Both the position numbers and the translations under genes were made by a program. 9,585 bases of DNA from Synergistaceae bacterium. Lineage in GTDB: Bacteria; Synergistota; Synergistia; Synergistales; Synergistaceae. A model generated the notes under the pieces. The model was not told the origin of the DNA, ran no database searches, and was given only the letters and a program-made list of their open reading frames with translations. How positions within the stretch are numbered: position 1 is the first letter of the stretch; the number at the start of each line of letters is the position of its first letter. Below are positions 5,490 to 9,585 of the stretch, one piece after another. The stretch spans positions 1-9,585 of the forward strand of contig JAQVPO010000032.1 in assembly GCA_028702015.1 (NCBI GenBank), written 5' to 3'.

Positions 5490-7166
5490 TTACATCTTTT
5501 CAGGAGCAGAGACACCCAGCAGCCCTAGCACATTTTTAAGTGTTATTTTTGTTGCCTGCATAAGCAAAATACGCGCTTTCATAACAGGTTCATCCACACC
5601 AAGTATACGCTGGCTGTTGTAAAAAGAGTGGAATGCTTCAGCAAGCTCAGTTGCATAATATGCGATCCTGTGCGGTGCAAACTCCTCTGCCGATTTAGCC
5701 ACTTCTTCAGGAAGCCTTGATATAGCCTTCACAAGGTTTATCTCCGTTGGATCTGTGATCTGTGAAACATCAAATTCCTCTATGTCGGGGATCGCTATGC
5801 CTCTCTCTTCAAGTTCGCGGTATATGCTGCATATTCTGGCATGAGCATACTGTACATAAAAGACAGGATTTTCTGAAGTAGCCTTTTTGGCCAATTCAAG
5901 ATCAAAATCAAGCGTGCTGTCACAGCGGCGCATAACGAAGAAAAACCTTGTAGCATCAACTCCTACTTCGTCCATGATTTCTCTCAATGTGATTATTGTG
6001 CCTGCCCTCTTCGACATCTGAACAGGCTTGCCGTCTCTGAGGAGATTTACCATCTGTATCAAAAGAACATCGACAGAATCGTCAGGATGGCCAAAAGCTT
6101 TATTGACCGACTTAAGTCTCGGCACATAACCGTGATGATCAGCACCCCATACATAAATCAGCTTTTCAAAATTCCTGTCATACTTATTTTTCAGGTAAGC
6201 CACATCAGATGTGAAATAAGTAGGTACACCATTGGTTCTTATAAGGACCCTGTCTTTATCATCACCAAAAAGTGTGGATCTGAACCAGAGAGCACCATCT
6301 TCCTCATATGCAAAATCCCGGTCCTTAAGCTCTTCCATAGCAGGTTCAACCTGTCCGTTGTCATAAAGGGACTTTTCTGAAAACCAAACATCGAAGGTCA
6401 CACCAAATTCTTCCAGATCTTTACGGATCATTTCAGTGACTATTTTACCGGTCTCCGCTGAAAAGAATGCAACAGTCTCCTCCAGCGGTTTATTCGCCAG
6501 CTCTTCGCCGTATTCCTTCACAAATGATCTGGCTATATCCGTCATATATTCACCATGATAGCCATCTTCAGGCATGGGAGCTTCGTCCCCTCTTCCCAGT
6601 TCGTCAAAGTAACGGGACTGGGCTGATTTACCCAGCAGTTCCATCTGCAGACCGGCATCATTTATATAGTATTCACGTTCAACATCCCATCCTGCAAAGT
6701 CCAGTATTGAGGCTGTGATATCACCCACGGCAGCCCCGCGTCCATGCCCCATGTGAAGCGGACCTGTAGGATTAGCGCTTACAAATTCCACCTGGACTCT
6801 CCGTCCTCTGCCCAAGTTGACTCTTCCGTATTTTTCATTTTGTGATATCGTGTTTTTCAAGGTCTCAGTGATCCAGTTTGAAACAAGCGTAAAGTTTATA
6901 AAGCCTGGACCCGCAACTTCCGCTTTCTCAACAACCTCTCCAAGCGGCACCTGATCGATCAGCCGATCTGCAAGTTCCCTTGGCTTCATCCCAAATGGTT
7001 TGGCAAGCTGCATGGCAATATTAGTAGCCCAGTCGCCATGTCCCGCCTGTCTTGGGCGTTCAAGGCGCACCATAAATCCCTCTGGCAACTCCTGTTTTGA
7101 GTCCCTGGCTATATTTTTCACTGCTCTTTCAAGTAACTGCTTAAGTTCTTCTGTCATGTTCTGCAA
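5490..7166 (-). CDS. argS: Arginyl-tRNA synthetase
   Basis: A class I synthetase that charges tRNA-Arg with arginine and needs the tRNA for amino-acid activation. The protein is about 558 residues, normal for the family. The N-terminal additional (Add-1) domain covers about 1-95. The HIGH-type motif is HMGH at about 138-141, within SANPTGPLHMGHGRGAAVGD. YINDAG at about 167-172 and ADHHGYVPRLK at about 342-352 are typical of ArgRS. The KMSKS loop is the degenerate MSKRAGT at about 384-390. The C-terminal DALR anticodon-binding region begins near 435, with YAHARI. The start is uncertain: TTG 7166 has AAGGGG nine bases upstream and is my choice. TTG 7172 and ATG 7157 are also in frame. The gene starts 30 bases after the transglutaminase-like stop. 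Confidence 0.97.
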   Translation of the reverse strand: MQNMTEELKQLLERAVKNIARDSKQELPEGFMVRLERPRQAGHGDWATNIAMQLAKPFGMKPRELADRLIDQVPLGEVVEKAEVAGPGFINFTLVSNWITETLKNTISQNEKYGRVNLGRGRRVQVEFVSANPTGPLHMGHGRGAAVGDITASILDFAGWDVEREYYINDAGLQMELLGKSAQSRYFDELGRGDEAPMPEDGYHGEYMTDIARSFVKEYGEELANKPLEETVAFFSAETGKIVTEMIRKDLEEFGVTFDVWFSEKSLYDNGQVEPAMEELKDRDFAYEEDGALWFRSTLFGDDKDRVLIRTNGVPTYFTSDVAYLKNKYDRNFEKLIYVWGADHHGYVPRLKSVNKAFGHPDDSVDVLLIQMVNLLRDGKPVQMSKRAGTIITLREIMDEVGVDATRFFFVMRRCDSTLDFDLELAKKATSENPVFYVQYAHARICSIYRELEERGIAIPDIEEFDVSQITDPTEINLVKAISRLPEEVAKSAEEFAPHRIAYYATELAEAFHSFYNSQRILGVDEPVMKARILLMQATKITLKNVLGLLGVSAPEKM

Positions 7167-7196
7167 AATCAAACACCCCTTAAAAATAAAAGACTA

Positions 7197-9023
7197 TTAT
7201 TTCCTGAAAGGAAGATCAAGAACAGGCCATCTCATACAGGCAGCAAGCTCTTCCTTTAAAATTGCTGCAAAGCTGTCATCAACTACAACGTTTTTTACCA
7301 CCCATGTACTGTCAGCTATAAGCTGAGCTTTTTTAGGCCAGTGTATTATAGATTCTTTAAGTACCGCCTTTGTCCCTTCACCAAGTTTTTTTACTGGCGG
7401 AGACTGGATAAGTTTATATCCTGACGGCATATTCATCCTTATTTTCTGATCTATTATAAATGGGAAACGCAAAGTATAACTGCGTTCCTTTCCGATCATC
7501 TCACCAACCCTGGAAGGGATACCCCCGGGGAGACGAAGCAAAAGATTATTTCCAAGCACTATTCCAGGCATGCATTTCACGTTGAATTCTAGTTTATAGC
7601 CTGTCTTGCTCGGCTGAACTGAAAGCGGTTCAAGTATCATTCCTGGGATAGCAAAGTTGACACGTTTTCTCAGAAAATCGCTCAATCCGCTCTGCGAAGG
7701 CAGATACCCGTCAGACATCAGCTGCGTCCAGCCGCCGCTGACCGATACCATCAGAGTTCCCTCCGCGCTTCCTGACTCACTGAGATCAAGCTTCCATAAA
7801 AGCTCAAGTCTGTGATCTGCAGGGCTCCCTGAGCTTACAGTCTTCTTATCAAAGCTGTCATTTTTCAGGGAATAAAGAAGTGCTCCCGCTATGGACGGCG
7901 CGGTCACACCATAGGCAGACGTCTGTCCTGCCTGATAAAATACTGTTTTACCTCCGTTTGGAGAAAGCTCTAAAACAGGAGCAGTCCAAAAGCTTGCAGA
8001 AACGGGGCTGTCTTTGTCCAGTGCCATTGATGTCTGCCACCAAATCTTGGTCTCCCATCCAAGAGATTTCAGCCATTTATTAAGGATCAATGTCTGCTCC
8101 CATGGAGTCCACGGTCCCTCTTCAGGAATATTCTCAGGAGATCTGACCCAGCTGCGGGGATAACCGGAAAGCTTCTTAGAGGGCTGTCCTATCCATTCCA
8201 TGAGTTTCAGGCCTGTTTTTGTTTTGTCTCCCTCGGATATTGATTTTGGAAATTTTACAGCAGGAAAGGTCCGCTCAAGATCCGTCATAGCGGAAATGCT
8301 CTGGGTAATTCCCTTCCTTGAGCTGAAAGAGAGGCTTGGCCTTTTATAAACCACAAAACCTTCGCCGTCCCATTTTTCCTGGTTCATTACTGTCCATTTG
8401 TACTTCTGAAGTCCTGAAGATTTTGTCACCAGCGGGTCTTTGATATCCTTTCCCTGCCAGTAGAGCTCTCTTCCCTCCGGAAGTTCCGCTGTCACGTTCT
8501 GCTCCCATATCGGCAGTGGGCCGGACATATATATTGTTCCGTCTATACCGTAGCGTTTTTCATGTTTAGTTCTGACAACGATCACAACAGCCCTTCCAGA
8601 GGCATCGTCAGGGGTGCTGATTTTTTTTACCAAGGCTCCTCCCGGCATTGTTTCTTCAGAAACGTACAGATCCCCTTCCTTCATGGAGGTCATCGGGTTG
8701 TACCATGCGGCTTCCTCTATATCGACAGAACCGTTGGCAGGTATCGGCAGTTTCATCTCTTTAAGCTGATCCGGTATACTCTCGCCAGTCAGAACAATGT
8801 AATAAAGGGTCTCTTCCATCGTTCCGTCGTTGAGCATCCTGAAATCATTATTTTTGAGCCAGACCACAGAAGTAGCTCCGCTGAACCCTTCTATTGAAGG
8901 AACTTCCTTGTTCAGCCTCCTTACTTCTTCAGAAGTATTCCACGCCTCAGTAATGGCAGGGAAAACCAGCAGTGCTGTTATCAGCGGCAGAAATATCGCA
9001 GTCAAACGAAAAAAACGTCTCAT
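7197..9023 (-). CDS. Exported DUF3857/transglutaminase-fold protein lacking the catalytic triad
   Basis: I call 608 residues from ATG 9023, which has GGGAGG six bases upstream. An ATG at 9053 would overlap secA and push the signal peptide inward. The first 27 residues form a signal peptide (MRRFFRLT, a hydrophobic core, then ITEA before Trp28), so the mature protein is likely periplasmic or envelope-bound. The next ~200 residues are beta-rich and resemble DUF3857 (DGTMEETLYYIVL, then SVDIEEAAWYNP). Residues about 303-385 look like the transglutaminase core (WEQTLILNKWLKSLGWETKIWW) but hold no Cys or His; the positions of the triad appear to be Pro307, Thr347 and Gln364. The only cysteines are at 484 and 596. 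A C-terminal beta-rich part (~475-585) resembles DUF3858. The function is unknown; a structural or binding role is likely. The gene lies between secA and argS. The domain calls are by eye. Confidence 0.72.
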   Translation of the reverse strand: MRRFFRLTAIFLPLITALLVFPAITEAWNTSEEVRRLNKEVPSIEGFSGATSVVWLKNNDFRMLNDGTMEETLYYIVLTGESIPDQLKEMKLPIPANGSVDIEEAAWYNPMTSMKEGDLYVSEETMPGGALVKKISTPDDASGRAVVIVVRTKHEKRYGIDGTIYMSGPLPIWEQNVTAELPEGRELYWQGKDIKDPLVTKSSGLQKYKWTVMNQEKWDGEGFVVYKRPSLSFSSRKGITQSISAMTDLERTFPAVKFPKSISEGDKTKTGLKLMEWIGQPSKKLSGYPRSWVRSPENIPEEGPWTPWEQTLILNKWLKSLGWETKIWWQTSMALDKDSPVSASFWTAPVLELSPNGGKTVFYQAGQTSAYGVTAPSIAGALLYSLKNDSFDKKTVSSGSPADHRLELLWKLDLSESGSAEGTLMVSVSGGWTQLMSDGYLPSQSGLSDFLRKRVNFAIPGMILEPLSVQPSKTGYKLEFNVKCMPGIVLGNNLLLRLPGGIPSRVGEMIGKERSYTLRFPFIIDQKIRMNMPSGYKLIQSPPVKKLGEGTKAVLKESIIHWPKKAQLIADSTWVVKNVVVDDSFAAILKEELAACMRWPVLDLPFRK

Positions 9024-9029
9024 CAAATA

Positions 9030-9035
9030 CCTCCC
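9030..9035 (-). promoter_or_regulatory. Ribosome binding site of the transglutaminase-like gene
   Basis: GGGAGG lies six bases before ATG 9023, in the 14-base gap after the secA stop. It decides the start in favour of the ATG that opens directly on the signal peptide. Confidence 0.8.
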
Positions 9036-9037
9036 GG

Positions 9038-9585
9038 TCATCTGCCGCAGCATTGCTTGTATTTTTTACCGCTTCCGCATGGGCAGGGATCGTTGCGCCC
9101 GACCTTATTTAAGTTCAATATCGGCTGGGTTTTCTGTGCGGTTGCCAATGTCCCGGGATTATCCGTGTCTTCGCTGTAACCCAAAGCATCAGGGATATCG
9201 AAGGCATCCCGGCTCTCTATCCATTTCGTCTGCTTCTTTTCTTTTTCTTTGTTTACTACAGATACTTTAAGGGCAAATTCGGTAATGCCCTCTCTGATCT
9301 GAACAAGCATCGTCTGGAAGAGATTAAACGACTCGAACTGATACTCGATCAGAGGGTCTTTCTGGCCTATTGCCCTGAGCCCTATTCCCCTCCTGAGTTC
9401 GTCCATCGCAAGCAAATGTTCTTTCCAGTTTGTGTCAAGAACTTCAAGAAAAATATACCGGAATATCTGCACGGATATTTCAGGACCAAGCTCTTCGACT
9501 TTCTGTCCGAAGCGTGATCTGATCTCTTCGAGTATGGCCGGGCCAGCATGTTCAAGATCTTCCTTTGTCTCGACATTTTCTATGT
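9038..9585 (-). CDS. secA: Preprotein translocase ATPase SecA (C-terminal 181 residues only)
   Basis: The frame is open to the right edge, so most of the gene is outside the window. SecA drives preproteins through SecYEG with ATP. The visible part covers the end of the helical scaffold/wing region: [20 protein letters not shown] followed by [20 protein letters not shown], the highly conserved SecA stretch. A charged linker follows ([13 protein letters not shown] onwards). The protein ends in a SEC-C zinc motif, [18 protein letters not shown], with the C-x-C and C-C ligands intact, which binds zinc and SecB or ribosomes in other bacteria. The stop is 14 bases before the transglutaminase-like ATG, so the two are likely co-transcribed. 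Confidence 0.97.
   Translation of the reverse strand, partial: IENVETKEDLEHAGPAILEEIRSRFGQKVEELGPEISVQIFRYIFLEVLDTNWKEHLLAMDELRRGIGLRAIGQKDPLIEYQFESFNLFQTMLVQIREGITEFALKVSVVNKEKEKKQTKWIESRDAFDIPDALGYSEDTDNPGTLATAQKTQPILNLNKVGRNDPCPCGSGKKYKQCCGR

Noticed and set aside
8830..9270. A 146-codon open frame on the plus strand.
   Set aside because: It crosses the secA/transglutaminase-like junction antisense to two convincing genes and resembles no known protein.
1..9585. Tandem or CRISPR repeats, tRNA genes, transposons, inteins or prophage.
   Set aside because: None could be seen by reading both strands. Small local palindromes are accounted for above. A systematic self-alignment was not possible.

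Overview
Every gene in this window lies on the minus strand, so transcription runs from the right edge to the left. The content is core bacterial housekeeping, not an accessory island. I see no RNA genes, mobile elements, integrase sites, CRISPR arrays or long repeats. From upstream (right) to downstream (left) the order is: secA (3' end only), a secreted transglutaminase-fold protein, argS, an FtsB/DivIC-like division protein, rpsF, ssb, rpsR, a DUF2232/YybS-type membrane protein, rplI, dnaB, and an O-antigen ligase/polymerase-type membrane protein cut by the left edge. The last is a 360-codon open frame with a strong ribosome binding site that runs off the window without a stop.

The organism is a bacterium with moderate GC content, in the forties by eye. 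The O-antigen-ligase-like protein and the exported DUF3857/transglutaminase-like protein suggest a diderm. The rpsF-ssb-rpsR-DUF2232-rplI-dnaB order resembles Firmicutes, delta-proteobacterial and Synergistota clusters. Synergistota is my best guess, but the sequence does not prove it.

The window falls into three blocks. (1) 9585-5157 is an upstream unit of secA, the transglutaminase-like gene, argS and ftsB-like, with gaps of about 14 to 33 bases. (2) A candidate promoter (TTGCAC, 17 bases, TATAGT with an extended -10) overlaps the 3' end of the ftsB-like gene. It is followed by a short leader with a 7-bp hairpin and then rpsF-ssb-rpsR. (3) A clear rho-independent terminator follows rpsR. 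Right after it come the DUF2232 gene, rplI and dnaB, tightly packed with an ATGA overlap and then a one-base gap, and then the O-antigen-ligase-like gene 63 bases further on.

Several starts are not the longest-frame start. The rpsF start is a GTG set by a full AGGAGGTGA. The DUF2232 start is a GTG downstream of the terminator. The dnaB start is a TTG one base after the rplI stop. The argS start is probably a TTG. The transglutaminase-like gene starts at an internal ATG with a GGGAGG site. No wholly new system is evident. The points most worth a second look are the transglutaminase-fold protein that lacks the catalytic Cys, His and Asp, the promoter/terminator arrangement around the ribosomal genes, and the direct yybS-rplI coupling without gdpP.
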